Positions 44,053-55,074 of a DNA stretch of 64,000 bases are shown here, in pieces. How positions within the stretch are numbered: position 1 is the stretch's first letter; every line of letters begins with the position of its first letter. The notes under the pieces are model-generated. The model was not told where the DNA came from and made no database searches. It saw only the letters and a list, made by a program, of their open reading frames with translations. A program made the translations under genes and the position numbers. The DNA is taken from contig DDRS01000034.1 of NCBI GenBank assembly GCA_002343685.1, positions 115,223 through 179,222 on the forward strand. The letters are read 5' to 3'. This DNA is from Thiobacillus denitrificans. Lineage in GTDB: Bacteria; Pseudomonadota; Gammaproteobacteria; Burkholderiales; Thiobacillaceae.

Positions 44053-44532
44053 ATGCACGCACCCGCATTCGAGCGCAAGTTGTGCGGCCCCGCCGACCTG
44101 GCCGAACGGGTCGCACAGCTGCCGCACCCGCGGGTGTTCACCAACGGCTGTTTCGACATCCTGCATCGCGGCCATGTGACCTATCTGGCCGAGGCGCGCG
44201 CGCTGGGCGCCTCGCTGATCGTCGCGGTCAATTCGGATGCGTCGGTGAAACGCCAGGGCAAAGGCGGCGAACGTCCGATCAATACGCTGGACGACCGCAT
44301 GGCCTTGCTGGCGGCGCTGGAGTCCGTATCCCTGGTCACCTGGTTCGATGCCGATACACCGCTCGACCTCATCCTCGCCATCCGCCCCGATATGCTGGTG
44401 AAGGGCGGCGACTGGACGCCGGACCGCATCGTCGGCGCAGCGGACGTGACGGGCTGGGGCGGCAGCGTGCATTCGATCCCGTTCCGGCACCACACCTCGA
44501 CCACCGCGCTTCTTCGGCGCATCCGCTCATGA
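44053..44532 (+). CDS. hldC: D-beta-D-heptose 1-phosphate adenylyltransferase (RfaE2/HldC type)
   Basis: 159 aa. Nucleotidyltransferase fold with NGCFDILHRGHVTYLAEAR (HxGH) and VKGGDWTPDRIVGA; the C-terminal catalytic loop HHTSTTALLRRIR corresponds to the TTxxI motif. Makes ADP-heptose for LPS core. It is the stand-alone adenylyltransferase half; the kinase half is not in the window. 17 nt after dolP, 10 nt before ubiD. Confidence 0.93.
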   Translation: MHAPAFERKLCGPADLAERVAQLPHPRVFTNGCFDILHRGHVTYLAEARALGASLIVAVNSDASVKRQGKGGERPINTLDDRMALLAALESVSLVTWFDADTPLDLILAIRPDMLVKGGDWTPDRIVGAADVTGWGGSVHSIPFRHHTSTTALLRRIRS

Positions 44533-44542
44533 TCGGCCGTCC

Positions 44543-46006
44543 ATGATCTATCACGACCTGCGCGACTTCATCGCACAACTCGAAAAAATGGGCGAGCTGA
44601 AGCGCATCGCCATCGAAATCGATCCAAAACTGGAAATGACCGAGATTGCCGACCGCGTGCTGCGCGCCGGCGGCCCGGCGCTGCTGTTCGAAAACCCCAA
44701 GGGACACGACATGCCCGTGCTGGCGAACCTGTTCGGCACGGTCAAGCGCGTGGCGCTGGGAATGGGTGAGGACGACCCGAGCCGACTGCGCGAGGTCGGC
44801 AAGCTGCTGGCCTATCTGAAAGAACCCGAGCCGCCGAAGGGCCTGCGCGACGCCTGGGACAAGTGGCCGGTTCTCAAACAGGTCTTGAACATGGCACCGA
44901 AGGAAGTGAAAAGCGCGCCATGCCAGGAAATCGTGTGGGAAGGCGCCGACGTCGACCTGTCGCGTCTGCCGATCCAGCACTGCTGGCCGGGCGACGTGGC
45001 CCCGCTGATCACCTGGGGATTGACCGTTACAAAAGGCCCGCACAAGAAGCGGCAGAACCTCGGCATCTACCGACAGCAGGTGATCGGGCCGAACAAACTC
45101 ATCATGCGCTGGCTGGCGCATCGCGGCGGTGCGCTGGATTTCCGCGAGCACACGCTCGCTCGCCCGGGCGAGCCCTTTCCGGTGGCCGTCGCGCTCGGCG
45201 CCGATCCGGCGACCATCCTCGGCGCGGTCACCCCGGTGCCGGATTCGCTGTCGGAATACCAGTTCGCCGGCCTCCTGCGCGGCGCCAAGACCGAAGTGGT
45301 GAAATGCCTCGGCAACGACCTGCAGGTGCCGGCATCTGCCGAGATCGTGCTCGAGGGCGTGATCCATCCGGGCGAAACGGCACTCGAAGGCCCCTACGGC
45401 GACCACACCGGCTACTACAACGAGCAGGAAACCTTCCCGGTCTTCACGGTCGAGCGCGTCACGCTGCGGCGCGACCCGATCTACCACAGCACCTACACCG
45501 GCAAGCCGCCGGACGAACCGGCGATCCTCGGCGTGGCGCTCAATGAAGTCTTCGTCCCGCTGCTGCAGAAGCAGTTTCCCGAGATCACCGACTTCTATCT
45601 GCCGCCCGAGGGATGCTCCTACCGCATGGCGGTGGTGAGCATGAAGAAGGCCTATCCGGGCCACGCCAAGCGCGTGATGTTCGGCGTATGGAGTTTCCTG
45701 CGCCAGTTCATGTACACCAAGTTCATCCTCGTCACGGACGACGACGTGAACGTGCGCGACTGGAAGGAAGTCATGTGGGCGCTCACGACGCGCGTCGATC
45801 CGGCGCGCGACACGTTGCTGGTGGAAAACACGCCGATCGACTATCTCGACTTCGCCAGCCCCGTGTCCGGGCTTGGCAGCAAGATGGGCATCGACGCCAC
45901 CAACAAGTGGCCGGGCGAGACCACCCGCGAATGGGGCACGCCGATCGTGATGGATGCCGACGTCAAGGCGCGCGTGGATGCACTATGGCAAGACCTGGGC
46001 CTGTAA
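44543..46006 (+). CDS. ubiD: 4-hydroxy-3-polyprenylbenzoate decarboxylase UbiD
   Basis: 487 aa, usual length. Prenyl-FMN-dependent decarboxylase of ubiquinone synthesis. Begins MIYHDLRDFIAQLEKMGELKRI; motifs NLGIYRQQVIGPNKLIMRWLAHRGGA, EGPYGDHTGYYNEQETFPVFTVERVTLRRDPIYHSTYTGKPP (active-site Glu region), and KMGIDATNKWPGE near the end. Needs the flavin prenyltransferase UbiX, which is not in the window. Confidence 0.97.
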   Translation: MIYHDLRDFIAQLEKMGELKRIAIEIDPKLEMTEIADRVLRAGGPALLFENPKGHDMPVLANLFGTVKRVALGMGEDDPSRLREVGKLLAYLKEPEPPKGLRDAWDKWPVLKQVLNMAPKEVKSAPCQEIVWEGADVDLSRLPIQHCWPGDVAPLITWGLTVTKGPHKKRQNLGIYRQQVIGPNKLIMRWLAHRGGALDFREHTLARPGEPFPVAVALGADPATILGAVTPVPDSLSEYQFAGLLRGAKTEVVKCLGNDLQVPASAEIVLEGVIHPGETALEGPYGDHTGYYNEQETFPVFTVERVTLRRDPIYHSTYTGKPPDEPAILGVALNEVFVPLLQKQFPEITDFYLPPEGCSYRMAVVSMKKAYPGHAKRVMFGVWSFLRQFMYTKFILVTDDDVNVRDWKEVMWALTTRVDPARDTLLVENTPIDYLDFASPVSGLGSKMGIDATNKWPGETTREWGTPIVMDADVKARVDALWQDLGL

Positions 46007-46008
46007 TC

Positions 46009-47241
46009 ATGACCGCCCAGAACATATTCCTCGCCCGCCAGCCCATCCTCGATCGCAACCAGCGCATCGTCGCCTATGAATTGCTGTTCCGCGCCGGCAA
46101 CACCTCCGGCGCCGCCGTGACGGACGACATGCAGGCGACCGCGAGCGTCATACATCATGCGTTCAGCGAAATGGGCGTCCAAACGGTACTGGGGGCGCAA
46201 CTGGGGTTCATCAACGTCAGTGCCGACATGCTGCTCTCCGACATGATCGAGCTGCTGCCACGGGCCCAGGTGGTGCTCGAACTGCTCGAAACCATCCGCG
46301 TCGACGAGGCCATCATCGAACGCTGCCGCGCACTCAAGCAGCTCGGGTTCACGCTGGCTCTGGATGATTTCGTCTTCGATGAGAGCTATCGCCCCTTGCT
46401 GGCGCTGGTCGACATCATCAAGGTCGATCTGCTGTTGCACGACCAGGACCAGTTGCGTGTAATCGTCAACCAGCTCAAGCAATGGCCGGTGAGACTGCTG
46501 GCCGAGAAAGTCGACAGTGCCGAGCAGGCGGCTTATTGCCATTCGCTCGGATTCGACCTGTTTCAGGGCTATTACTTTGCGCGGCCATTGGTGCTCTCGG
46601 CCAAACGGGCGGACTCCAGCCAGATGGCACTCATTCAGTTGCTGGGCCTGGTACTGAGCGATGCCGACACCGTGCAGATCGAGCAGATCTTCAAGCAGCA
46701 TCCCAATCTCACCTACAACCTGATGCGGCTGGTGAACTCGGTTGCAAGCGGCGTCCACCGCAGCATCACCTCGGTCTCGCAGGCCATCCTGGTCCTGGGA
46801 CGCAAACAATTGCAGCGCTGGCTGCAATTGTTGATGTTCACCCTGCAAAGCGGCCCGGTCTATCCCAGCCCCCTGCTGTTGCTCGCCGCCACGCGCGGCA
46901 AAATGATGGAAGTGCTGGCGCTCAAACAGCAGCGCAATGCCGATTATTGCGATGAGGCCTTCATGGCCGGGATCCTGTCCCTGATCGAAAGCCTCATCGA
47001 CAAGCCGCTGGTCGATATTGTGCACGAACTCAATCTGGGCGAACGTCTTGCGGCAGGTCTGCTACGCCGTGAGGGCGAAATGGGCGTCCTGCTGCAACTG
47101 GTCGAAAGCGTCGAGCATCTGGACCTGGACTACACCAACGCATTGCTGGCGCAGGCTGGCGGGCTGACGCTTTCGGATCTGACCACGGCAGAGATCGAAG
47201 CCATGGCATGGGCCAACCAGGTGGCCGACAGCCCTGCCTGA
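46009..47241 (+). CDS. YuxH-type signalling protein: degenerate EAL domain plus HDOD domain
   Basis: 410 aa. The N-terminal EAL-like half begins IFLARQPILDRNQRIVAYELLFRAG; the catalytic E-A-L motif reads E-L-L and other metal-binding residues seem reduced, so it probably binds or senses rather than degrades c-di-GMP. The C-terminal half is HDOD (PNLTYNLMRLVNSVASGVHRSITSVSQAILVLGRKQLQRWLQLLMF). Starts 2 nt after ubiD. Likely regulates motility or adhesion through protein contacts; inference. Confidence 0.9.
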   Translation: MTAQNIFLARQPILDRNQRIVAYELLFRAGNTSGAAVTDDMQATASVIHHAFSEMGVQTVLGAQLGFINVSADMLLSDMIELLPRAQVVLELLETIRVDEAIIERCRALKQLGFTLALDDFVFDESYRPLLALVDIIKVDLLLHDQDQLRVIVNQLKQWPVRLLAEKVDSAEQAAYCHSLGFDLFQGYYFARPLVLSAKRADSSQMALIQLLGLVLSDADTVQIEQIFKQHPNLTYNLMRLVNSVASGVHRSITSVSQAILVLGRKQLQRWLQLLMFTLQSGPVYPSPLLLLAATRGKMMEVLALKQQRNADYCDEAFMAGILSLIESLIDKPLVDIVHELNLGERLAAGLLRREGEMGVLLQLVESVEHLDLDYTNALLAQAGGLTLSDLTTAEIEAMAWANQVADSPA

Positions 47242-47271
47242 ACTTCCCCAACCCGCCACAACGCCGCCACC

Positions 47272-47832
47272 ATGACAGACAAACCCCAGGGCAAGCGAAC
47301 CTGTCTCTACACCACCCGGCAACTCGACACCATCGTCGACGATATGGCGCGTCAAGCCGCGGGTTTGCTGACAGGACGCACCCGGGTTGCGCTTGTCGGG
47401 ATCCTGCGCCGCGGCGCGCCATTGGCCGACCGCCTGCATGCACGCTTGCAGGCGCATTACGGCCTCGCCGATTGCGTACGCCTCGATTTGCAGATCACCC
47501 GTTATGCCGACGATCTCACCCTGCTGTATCCCGAAACCCGGCTGACGGAAAACCCGCTGCACGCCACCCTCGATCTCACGGGCTATACCGTGCTGGTGGT
47601 GGACGACGTGATGTATCGCGGGCACTCCATGCTGCGCGCGGTGGACTATCTGGCCCGCAAGCAGCCCGATGAAATACGCACCGTGGTATTGGTGGATCGC
47701 GGGGCGGCGAAGCTGCCGGTACGCTCGGACATCGTGGGTGTCCGCCTCGATGTCGCGCCGCCAGACGTCATCGAATGCAACGTACCGCCATACGAAGCCG
47801 GCTTCAGGATCGATTTGCTGCAACCGGACTGA
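47272..47832 (+). CDS. pyrR: PyrR-like phosphoribosyltransferase
   Basis: 186 aa. PRTase fold with the PRPP loop VLVVDDVMYRGHSMLRAVDYL and an N-terminal hood typical of PyrR/UPRT (ALVGILRRGAPLADRLHARLQ). In other bacteria PyrR controls pyrimidine operons by RNA binding and has some uracil phosphoribosyltransferase activity. pyrC is 5.6 kb away and no attenuator-like structure was found near it, so the regulatory role is uncertain. Confidence 0.8.
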   Translation: MTDKPQGKRTCLYTTRQLDTIVDDMARQAAGLLTGRTRVALVGILRRGAPLADRLHARLQAHYGLADCVRLDLQITRYADDLTLLYPETRLTENPLHATLDLTGYTVLVVDDVMYRGHSMLRAVDYLARKQPDEIRTVVLVDRGAAKLPVRSDIVGVRLDVAPPDVIECNVPPYEAGFRIDLLQPD

Positions 47833-47914
47833 CCGCGCTACGGAAACGTACCGTGAGTTGAACTATTATCTGAATTGGAATTCAGTGACCTTCGCAATCT
47901 TCCTGGGAAAAATC

Positions 47915-48457
47915 ATGAATAAATCCATGCTGACGGGCGTCGTACTCGGCGCGATCGCCGTAACGGCGATTGGTGGCGTAGCGGGTTACAAGGCCCTGAA
48001 TCCGAAGCCGGAATTCGCCGAGGTCCTGGCTGCCAAGCCGGTGACCGAAACCGTCAAAACGCCTCGACAGGAATGCCATGACGTGGTCGTCAACGAGCAG
48101 GCACCCGTCAAGGACAGCAACCGCATCGCCGGCACGGCCATCGGCGCGGTGGCAGGCGGTCTGCTCGGCCACCAGATCGGCGGCGGTACCGGGCGCACCC
48201 TGGCCACTGTCGGCGGTGCGGCAGCGGGGGGCTATGCGGGCAATCAGATACAGAAGAACCTGCAGGAAAAGGACACCGTCAGCCGGACCGAGACACGCTG
48301 CAAGACCGTCTACGAATCGCATACCAAAACGATCGGTTATGACGTGCGCTACCGCCTGGGCAAGGAGGAAGGCCACGTGCGGATGGACCATCAGCCCGGT
48401 TCGCGCATTCCGGTCAAGGACGGCCAATTGCAGCTGGACGCGCCCGCCGCACCCTGA
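47915..48457 (+). CDS. Glycine-zipper 2TM-domain surface protein
   Basis: 180 aa. N-terminal hydrophobic signal/anchor (about 5-25), conserved Cys54 region (ECHDVVVNEQ), then a 17 kDa-antigen-type glycine zipper (IAGTAIGAVAGGLLGHQIGGGTGRTLATVGGAAAGGYAGNQIQ) and a C-terminal segment with Cys and Tyr/Asp-rich strands (TRCKTVYESHTKTIGYDVRYRLGKEEGHVRMDH). Resembles SlyB/Rickettsia 17 kDa family outer-membrane proteins but lacks a standard lipobox. Function unknown. Confidence 0.82.
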   Translation: MNKSMLTGVVLGAIAVTAIGGVAGYKALNPKPEFAEVLAAKPVTETVKTPRQECHDVVVNEQAPVKDSNRIAGTAIGAVAGGLLGHQIGGGTGRTLATVGGAAAGGYAGNQIQKNLQEKDTVSRTETRCKTVYESHTKTIGYDVRYRLGKEEGHVRMDHQPGSRIPVKDGQLQLDAPAAP

Positions 48458-48469
48458 TTCCAACCCGTC

Positions 48470-48670
48470 TCAGGCCTTGGGTGGCCAGGCAGTCAGTGTC
48501 GCCTCCCAATCGGGCGGCGGCGCGCTCTGACCCAGCCGCGCGATGCGTCCGACCTCGTTCTCGTACCACCCCTTATCCTGCTTGTTGGGCTCGGCTTCGT
48601 AGGCCCACCAAGCCCCATCCGCATCCTGTGCCAGCCACGCCGCCCATGCGGGCACCTTATCGAACGTCAT
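48470..48670 (-). CDS. Small conserved-looking hypothetical protein
   Basis: 66 aa, Trp-rich (WAAWLAQDADGAWWAYEAEPN...GWYENEVGRIARL), no signal or membrane helix. The sequence has the look of a small conserved beta/gammaproteobacterial family but I cannot name it. Its start overlaps the dacB end by 14 nt in the same direction, so it is translated from the dacB message. Confidence 0.7.
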   Translation of the reverse strand: MTFDKVPAWAAWLAQDADGAWWAYEAEPNKQDKGWYENEVGRIARLGQSAPPPDWEATLTAWPPKA

Positions 48671-50111
48671 TCCGGGCTCCGCTATCCAAAGACATCTCCG
48701 ACTGTACCCATTCCAGCAACGCGCGCTGCGCCGCCTCGCTGCGGTTTGCCTTGGCGTGGTTCACCAGCATGACGAAACTCACCCGCCGGCCGCTCGCCGT
48801 GTCCACATAGCCCGCCAGTGCGCTGACATCTCGCAGGGTACCGGTCTTGAGATGCGCGCTGCCGGTCAGGGCACTGCCCTTGAAGCGGCGCTTCAGGGTG
48901 CCATCGGTCGCGGCAATGGGCAGAGCCGATTCGAATTCGGCAAACAGCGGGCTCCGATAGGCCGCGCGCAACAGCTGGTTCAATGCGCCCGCACTGATGC
49001 GCTCGATGCGCGACAGGCCGGCGCCGTTTTCCAGCACCAGCTTCCGCGTTGAAATCCCGCGCTGCGCCAAGTCTTCGCGTACCGCGCGAGCCCCCTTGTC
49101 CGGCGTCGCCGGCGCGCCATAGGCTTCCGTACCCAGCGTCAGGAACAGGTTGCGCGCCATCAGATTGTTGGAATACTTGTTGAGACGGATAAGCGCATCG
49201 GTCAATGGAAGTGATTCGAAACGCAAGAGAGGCGGCGTTTCCGGTGCCATGCCGGGCACGGTCTGCCCATCAAGCGTACCGCCCGTTTCCGCCCATAGGC
49301 CGCGAAACAGGAAATCGAAGGTCACCGCAGGCTCGAACAAATTCAGCGACAACGCCTGTTCACCACAGCCGCGCGGGTAGCGCCCGCCCACGACCAGCTC
49401 TCTTCGCTCGGGATCGGGAATGCTCGGCGCCAGCGTATCCTTCCAGCCATTGCAGGCGGCACTCTCGGTCAACGCGATATCCGAACGAATCGCGACACCG
49501 GGCAGCGCCACATCCGGTTCGATCCCGATGACGTTGCCATCGGGCTTGAGACGCAAGGTCGTTGCGTTGAAATTGGCAACCAGTGCGCCCGGCGCGGCGT
49601 TGTACAGGGCCAGCGGCTCACCATCGAATGCCCCCGGGTCGCTGGCCGGCAACTCGAAGTCGCTCAGGTCGAGCACCAGATTGCCGCGGATGTGGCGTAC
49701 CCCGCGTGCACGCAGTTCGCGCTGCAGCAGCCACATCCGCTCCAGCGTCAAGGTGGGATCGCCGTAGCCCTTGATGACCAGGTCGCCTTCGAGCACGCCA
49801 TCCCTGATCGGCCCCTCTGCCCAGACATCCGTCTTCCACACATAGTCCGGACCCAGCTGATTCAATGCCGCAAAACTGGTCACCAGTTTCATGACGGATG
49901 CGGGATTCAGCGCCGCGTCGGCATTGTGGCTGATCAGCGGTTTATCCGTGTCCAACGGCTGCACCACCACCGCCACGTGGTCGAGCGGGATGCCGGCCTG
50001 TTGCAGCGCAGTCGTGAAGGCGGATGGAAGCGATTCGGCATGCGCCGCGACGGACAGGCCAGCAAACAGCAGACCGGACAGGAAACAGGACACGATTCGG
50101 AAAAACGGCAT
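48657..50111 (-). CDS. dacB: D-alanyl-D-alanine carboxypeptidase/endopeptidase (PBP4, DacB)
   Basis: 484 aa. Signal peptide about 1-25 (SVAAHA-ES). Peptidase S13 motifs: SVMK (NPASVMKLVTSFAAL), SNN (NKYSNNLMARNLFL) and KTG (HLKTGTLRDVSALAGYV). Low-molecular-weight class C PBP that trims and cleaves peptidoglycan crosslinks in the periplasm. Length matches family. Confidence 0.96.
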   Translation of the reverse strand: MPFFRIVSCFLSGLLFAGLSVAAHAESLPSAFTTALQQAGIPLDHVAVVVQPLDTDKPLISHNADAALNPASVMKLVTSFAALNQLGPDYVWKTDVWAEGPIRDGVLEGDLVIKGYGDPTLTLERMWLLQRELRARGVRHIRGNLVLDLSDFELPASDPGAFDGEPLALYNAAPGALVANFNATTLRLKPDGNVIGIEPDVALPGVAIRSDIALTESAACNGWKDTLAPSIPDPERRELVVGGRYPRGCGEQALSLNLFEPAVTFDFLFRGLWAETGGTLDGQTVPGMAPETPPLLRFESLPLTDALIRLNKYSNNLMARNLFLTLGTEAYGAPATPDKGARAVREDLAQRGISTRKLVLENGAGLSRIERISAGALNQLLRAAYRSPLFAEFESALPIAATDGTLKRRFKGSALTGSAHLKTGTLRDVSALAGYVDTASGRRVSFVMLVNHAKANRSEAAQRALLEWVQSEMSLDSGARNDVR

Positions 50112-50164
50112 GACGACATTATGCCGAATTCCGGCGCGGCAACCGCCGACGCCCTAGGCGGGGC

Positions 50165-51808
50165 CTACAAGGATTGCCGGATCGCCAATACTGCCTGGTT
50201 GCGCAGCGACTTGAGCAGAGACAGTTCTTTCTCGGGGATCGTGATGTCGCCGGCATGCGGCCGGTCGGCATAGATCAGACCGACCGGCTTGCCTTTCACA
50301 ATGATGGGAAACAGCACGAAGGTGTGCGCCGGAACGTGCCGGCGATACCAGGCTGGAATCCGCGTGGCGATCTTGGAATCGTCGATGTCGGAAATCAGGA
50401 TGTCGGCATTGTTCTGCAGCGCGACAAGGAAGACGTCCGGCTGGCCCGCCAGGGAAAAATCAAACGCCTTGACCAGGCGCTGCACGTCGTCGCCGAAACC
50501 GAACTTGCCGCACATCGCGTTGCGGCGCCCATCCTTGATGCACAGCACCACGTGTTCGAATCCCATGCCGGTATACATGGCCTCGAGGATCATGCGCAGG
50601 ATATCGTTGATGGAAATGTTGTCGTCGATCAGCGAATTGCCGACATCCTGCAAGCCCGAGGCCAGGATGGATTGAATCTCCTCCGGCGTGCGTTCCTGTT
50701 TGTCGCGGGCGACGGCGCCCTGTTCGATAGCCGGTGCGGCCTCGTGCAACACATTGGCATCCAGCGCCGCCATGGCATCCGGCACGGCGTCCGGCATGCC
50801 CGTGTTCGTTTCCTGTTGTGCCGTCGTCTGGCCCGGCGGTGCCGCCAGACCCGCCCATTTCGAAGCCTGCCGGGCAAAATCGCTGTGCTTCAGGTTCACA
50901 TTCACCACCCGCGCGAACTGGCCGATGTCCTGCATCGATTTTTCCATCATGCCGGCCAGCTGTTCAGCCGTCACCGGCACGGTATCGCCGAACCGCGCGG
51001 TGAGCCTGCCCAGAGCCTTGCTGCGGTCTTCATCGGGTGTCTCGAGGATGATTTCACACAACTCGTTGGCGAATCCTGCCAGCGCGCGCAGCCGCTCGAC
51101 GTTGCTGGCGCTTTTTCTGATTTTCCCGTCCGGCAGCTTTTTCATGCTCTGCACCAGCTGGTCGGGAAACCCCCAGCTGCGTGCGATGCCGATGCCAAGA
51201 TTCTCGAACGACACGCCCAGCACTTCGGCCGACACCCGGGCGTCGCTCAAGCCCTCGGTTTCGACGCGTTGCAGGACAAGCGCCATCTCCTCGGGGAAAT
51301 AAAACATCGCCAGCATGCGACCGAGCTTGTGCAGCATGGCGCCGATGAATGCCTCCTCCACATCCTTCACCTGCGCATTGCCCGCCATCTCGCGCGCCAA
51401 CATGCCGGCATACAGCACCTTGACGAACTCCTCTTTCAGGTGCTGCGCGTGCGCCTTGTTTTCCAGGTTGTCGAACAGGATCAGGCTCAGAGCGATCGAC
51501 CGTACCGCGTCGAAACCGAGGACCACCACCGCGCGCGAAATCGTGCTGATCGAGCCGCCGCCCACCTGGTTGTAGAAAGCGACGTTGGCCAGCTTCAACA
51601 GCTTGTTGGTGAGTGCGAAGTCCTTGAGGATATGGTTGGAGAGTTCGTTGACGCCCTCACGGTCGGACGAGGCGATCCGGTTGATATCGCCGATCGCTTC
51701 GGACAAGGCCGGGAAATCGCTCTCGGCCTGCATCCGTCGCAACAGGATATCCAGCGCACTCTGCCTGGCGGCGTCGCTCGGCCCGGTCTGTTCATCATGC
51801 ATCGTCAT
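50165..51808 (-). CDS. HDOD-GAF signalling protein
   Basis: 547 aa. HDOD domain about 20-230 (LSNHILKDFALTNKLLKLANVAFYNQVGGGSISTISRAVVVLGFDAVRSIALSLILF), a helical middle with a His-poor variable region (about 240-370), and a C-terminal GAF domain about 385-535 (DDNISINDILRMILEAMYTGMGFEHVVLCIKDGRRN..., PVGLIYADRPHAG). No kinase, GGDEF or EAL output, so a scaffold or sensor. ATG 51808 chosen (second ATG 51802); the frame is open to 51877. The upstream neighbour is the UDP-sugar epimerase, 85 nt away. Confidence 0.9.
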   Translation of the reverse strand: MTMHDEQTGPSDAARQSALDILLRRMQAESDFPALSEAIGDINRIASSDREGVNELSNHILKDFALTNKLLKLANVAFYNQVGGGSISTISRAVVVLGFDAVRSIALSLILFDNLENKAHAQHLKEEFVKVLYAGMLAREMAGNAQVKDVEEAFIGAMLHKLGRMLAMFYFPEEMALVLQRVETEGLSDARVSAEVLGVSFENLGIGIARSWGFPDQLVQSMKKLPDGKIRKSASNVERLRALAGFANELCEIILETPDEDRSKALGRLTARFGDTVPVTAEQLAGMMEKSMQDIGQFARVVNVNLKHSDFARQASKWAGLAAPPGQTTAQQETNTGMPDAVPDAMAALDANVLHEAAPAIEQGAVARDKQERTPEEIQSILASGLQDVGNSLIDDNISINDILRMILEAMYTGMGFEHVVLCIKDGRRNAMCGKFGFGDDVQRLVKAFDFSLAGQPDVFLVALQNNADILISDIDDSKIATRIPAWYRRHVPAHTFVLFPIIVKGKPVGLIYADRPHAGDITIPEKELSLLKSLRNQAVLAIRQSL

Positions 51809-51893
51809 GGTTGAACGGGCATCCTTCCTGGCCGTTGCGCGGCACGCTCCATGCGTCTGGTGCGAGGCCCGGCGCATCGCACGGCAAGCGGCC

Positions 51894-52921
51894 TCAACTC
51901 AGGTCCTGCACATACCAGTCCATCGCCTCGGCCAGGCCTTCGCCGATGCGGTGCGTCGGCGTATAGCCCAGCCGCGTGCGCGCCTTGGAAGTGTCGGCAA
52001 GTGAATGACGCACGTCGCCGGCGCGGAAATCGCGATAAACCGGCTTGAAGTCGGCCAGATGCGGGAATTTCGGTGCGAGCAGGCTCCGTATGGCTTCGAA
52101 CAGCTGGTTCAGGGTCGTACGGTCGCCGACCGCGACGTTGTAGACCTGGTTGGCCGCGTCCACATGCTGACTGGTGGCGGCAAGCAGGTTGGCCTGAATG
52201 ACGTTGTCGATGTAGCAGAAGTCGCGGCTGGTTTCGCCGTCGCCGTTGATGTACACCGGCTCGTTCCTGATCATGCTCGACACCCACTTCGGCACCACTG
52301 CAGCGTAGGCCCCCTGGGGATCCTGGCGGCGGCCGAAGATGTTGAAGTAGCGCAGGCCGATCGATTCCATGCCGTAGCAGCGGCCGAACACGTCGGCATA
52401 CAGTTCGTTCACCAGTTTGGTCACCGCATAGGGCGACAGCGGCTTGCCGATGACGTCCTCGACCTTGGGCAAGCCGGGATGGTCGCCATAGGTGGAGCTC
52501 GACGCGGCGTAGACGAAGCGCTTGACCTTCGCATCGCGCGCGGCGACCAGCATGTTGAGAAAACCGGTGTTGTTGGCGGCGTGCGTCGTCAACGGATCCT
52601 CGATCGAACGCGGCACCGAACCCAATGCAGCCTGATGCAGGACGTAATCGACGTCCTTGCATACGGTATGGCAGGTGATGAGATCACGGATGTCGCCACG
52701 TTTGAAGCAAAAATTTTCCCAGCGTTCGGCACCGACGCTGGTTTGGACCTGCGCCAGGTTTTTCTCGTGGCCGGTCGCGAAGTTGTCGAGACCGACGACG
52801 CGCTGGTTGAGCAACAGCAACACTTCCACCAGATTGCTGCCGATGAAGCCGGCAGCCCCGGTGACGAGCCAGGTGCGAGGCTCGGCTTCGAGCGTTTTCT
52901 TCAGCGCATCGAATGCGGACA

Positions 52922-52922
<1 letters not shown>
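51894..52922 (-). CDS. UDP-N-acetylglucosamine 4-epimerase (WbpP/TviC family)
   Basis: 342 aa. Extended SDR: RTWLVTGAAGFIGSNLVEVLL (NAD), catalytic SSSTYGDHPGLPK..SPYAVTKLVNELYAD (Ser/YxxxK). Best fits the TviC/WbpP group, which interconverts UDP-GlcNAc(A) and UDP-GalNAc(A). ATG 52922 shares a base with the dehydrogenase stop (TGATG), so the two enzymes are coupled and probably act in sequence. Confidence 0.9.
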
Positions 52923-54202
<1,280 letters not shown>

Positions 54203-54216
54203 GCTTGGATTCCCCT

Positions 54217-55071
54217 ATGAATATAAAGTCTTTGCTGCCGCCCGGATTGTATCGAATTTACAGGTCCTTGCCCGGCTGCATCCGGCGGCTGGGCGCTTCA
54301 TGGGCGAGCAAGCCGCGTACCAGCTGGGCCGTGGTTGCGCTCCTGCTGGCCTCGCCCGTCCACGCCGACGTGGCCGACATGCTCCCCAGCATCAAACCGG
54401 GCGTAGTCGGCGTCGGCACCTTCAAGCCCACCGGCCGGCCGCCCGCCAACCTGCTCGGCACCGGCTTCGCGGTGCTGGACGGGCACTACGTCGTATCGTG
54501 CGCGCATATATTCAGCAAGCCGCTGGATAGCGAGAAGAAGGAAATGTACGCCGTGTTCGTCGGTCGCGACCAGCAGATATCGGTCCGCGCCGCGGAGCTG
54601 ATCGCCAGCGACAAAACGCGCGACCTGGCCTTGCTTAAAATCGCGGGGGAGCCATTGCCCCCGCTGAAACTCGGCGACTCCAGCCAGGTGCGGGAAGGCT
54701 GGCAGCTCTATTTCACCGGCTATCCGATCGGCTCGATACTGGGCCTCAATCCCTCCACGCATCGTGCCGGCCTGGCCGCGATCATTCCCATCTTCACGCC
54801 CGTCGCCGCCGCCTCCCAGTTGAATGCGCATGCGCTCAAACAGGCCGCCTCGCCGTACGAAGTATTCGAACTCGACGCCGTGGCCTACCCCGGCAACAGC
54901 GGCAGCCCGGTATGGCACCCCGATACCGGCGAGGTCCTGGGCGTGGTCAACTCGGTTTACGTACGGGGCACGCGCGAAGCCGCGATTTCCGCGCCCAGCG
55001 GGATCAGTTATGCCATTCCGGTCAAGTATGTACACCGCCTGCTGGAGGAGGCGCTACCCCATGCGCCATGA
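54217..55071 (+). CDS. Trypsin-like serine protease, secreted
   Basis: 284 aa. N-terminal hydrophobic signal (about 38-51: WAVVALLLASPVHA) after a basic leader. Chymotrypsin-fold triad visible: VVSCAHIF (His), TRDLALLKI (Asp), VAYPGNSGSPVWH (Ser). No PDZ domain, unlike DegP. ATG 54217 lies 14 nt from the divergent dehydrogenase start, so their promoters must overlap the coding sequences. Convergent with pldA (3-nt gap). Substrate unknown. Confidence 0.88.
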   Translation: MNIKSLLPPGLYRIYRSLPGCIRRLGASWASKPRTSWAVVALLLASPVHADVADMLPSIKPGVVGVGTFKPTGRPPANLLGTGFAVLDGHYVVSCAHIFSKPLDSEKKEMYAVFVGRDQQISVRAAELIASDKTRDLALLKIAGEPLPPLKLGDSSQVREGWQLYFTGYPIGSILGLNPSTHRAGLAAIIPIFTPVAAASQLNAHALKQAASPYEVFELDAVAYPGNSGSPVWHPDTGEVLGVVNSVYVRGTREAAISAPSGISYAIPVKYVHRLLEEALPHAP

Positions 55072-55074
55072 AGC

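Noticed and set aside
47272..47832. Considered a PyrR attenuator upstream of pyrC
   Set aside because: No antiterminator/terminator alternative structure was found before the rsmI-pyrC operon, and the two starts of rsmI and yraN are only 16 nt apart.
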